This document shows, piece after piece, positions 5,778 to 5,788 of a stretch of 5,788 nucleotides of DNA. The stretch comes from JAQUYS01 sp964430665 (GTDB taxonomy: Archaea; Nanobdellota; Nanobdellia; Woesearchaeales; SKGA01): NCBI GenBank assembly GCA_964430665.1, contig CAYSFC010000040.1, forward strand, positions 1 to 5,788, written 5' to 3'. A model generated the notes under the pieces. The model was not told the DNA's origin. It did no database searches and worked only from the letters and a program-made list of their open reading frames with translations. The translations under genes were made by a program, and so were the position numbers. Each line of letters begins with the position of its first letter. Position 1 is the first letter of the stretch.

Positions 5778-5788
5778 TTTAATATATT

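Noticed and set aside
1..5788. tRNA, rRNA, CRISPR array or insertion sequence
   Set aside because: No GC-containing cloverleaf, no spaced direct repeats, no transposase frame and no terminal inverted repeats at both ends were seen.

Overview
This is an extremely AT-rich, gene-dense fragment. It reads as the morphogenesis (late structural) module of a small eukaryotic DNA virus with a double-jelly-roll (DJR) type capsid. The best fit is the Polinton / Polinton-like virus / virophage / adintovirus assemblage (Preplasmiviricota-type, related to adenoviruses and giant viruses). The anchor is an A32/FtsK-HerA-type genome-packaging ATPase with intact Walker A and Walker B. Two capsid-like beta-rich proteins and a small, very basic protein resembling adenovirus pVI/pX accompany it. 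The starts lack Shine-Dalgarno sequences and every gene carries the same T-tract upstream motif. Both facts point to a virus of a eukaryote, probably a protist, rather than a phage. The host cannot be determined. No polymerase, integrase or protease gene lies inside the window, so the exact lineage is open.

Layout: all five genes lie on the minus strand, so they are read from right to left. Positions 5788-5684 are a short AT-rich promoter region containing a perfect 22-bp palindrome; it probably also serves a divergent plus-strand gene just beyond the edge. Next come the packaging ATPase (5683-4757), capsid-like protein A (4725-3469), a basic pVI/pX-like protein (3431-2682), capsid-like protein B (2601-1369), and a long, mostly helical, lysine/glutamate-rich protein that starts at 1330 and runs off the left edge with at least 443 residues. 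Gaps between genes are about 30-80 bases of almost pure A/T, and no gene-free stretch exceeds 300 bases.

How the parts fit: the ATPase would pump genomic DNA into a capsid built from one or both DJR-like proteins. The basic protein would act inside the virion, on DNA condensation and/or membrane disruption, after maturation cleavage. The long helical protein is probably another virion component. Three observations stand out. First, capsid-like proteins A and B align by eye along most of their length, suggesting a duplicated DJR capsid gene. Second, a T7-T8 tract with TTA on its 5' side occurs 7-14 bases before every gene and nowhere inside coding sequence. Third, a G(N/E)GI motif recurs in three different proteins, at places that partly match the adenovirus-type maturation-protease consensus.
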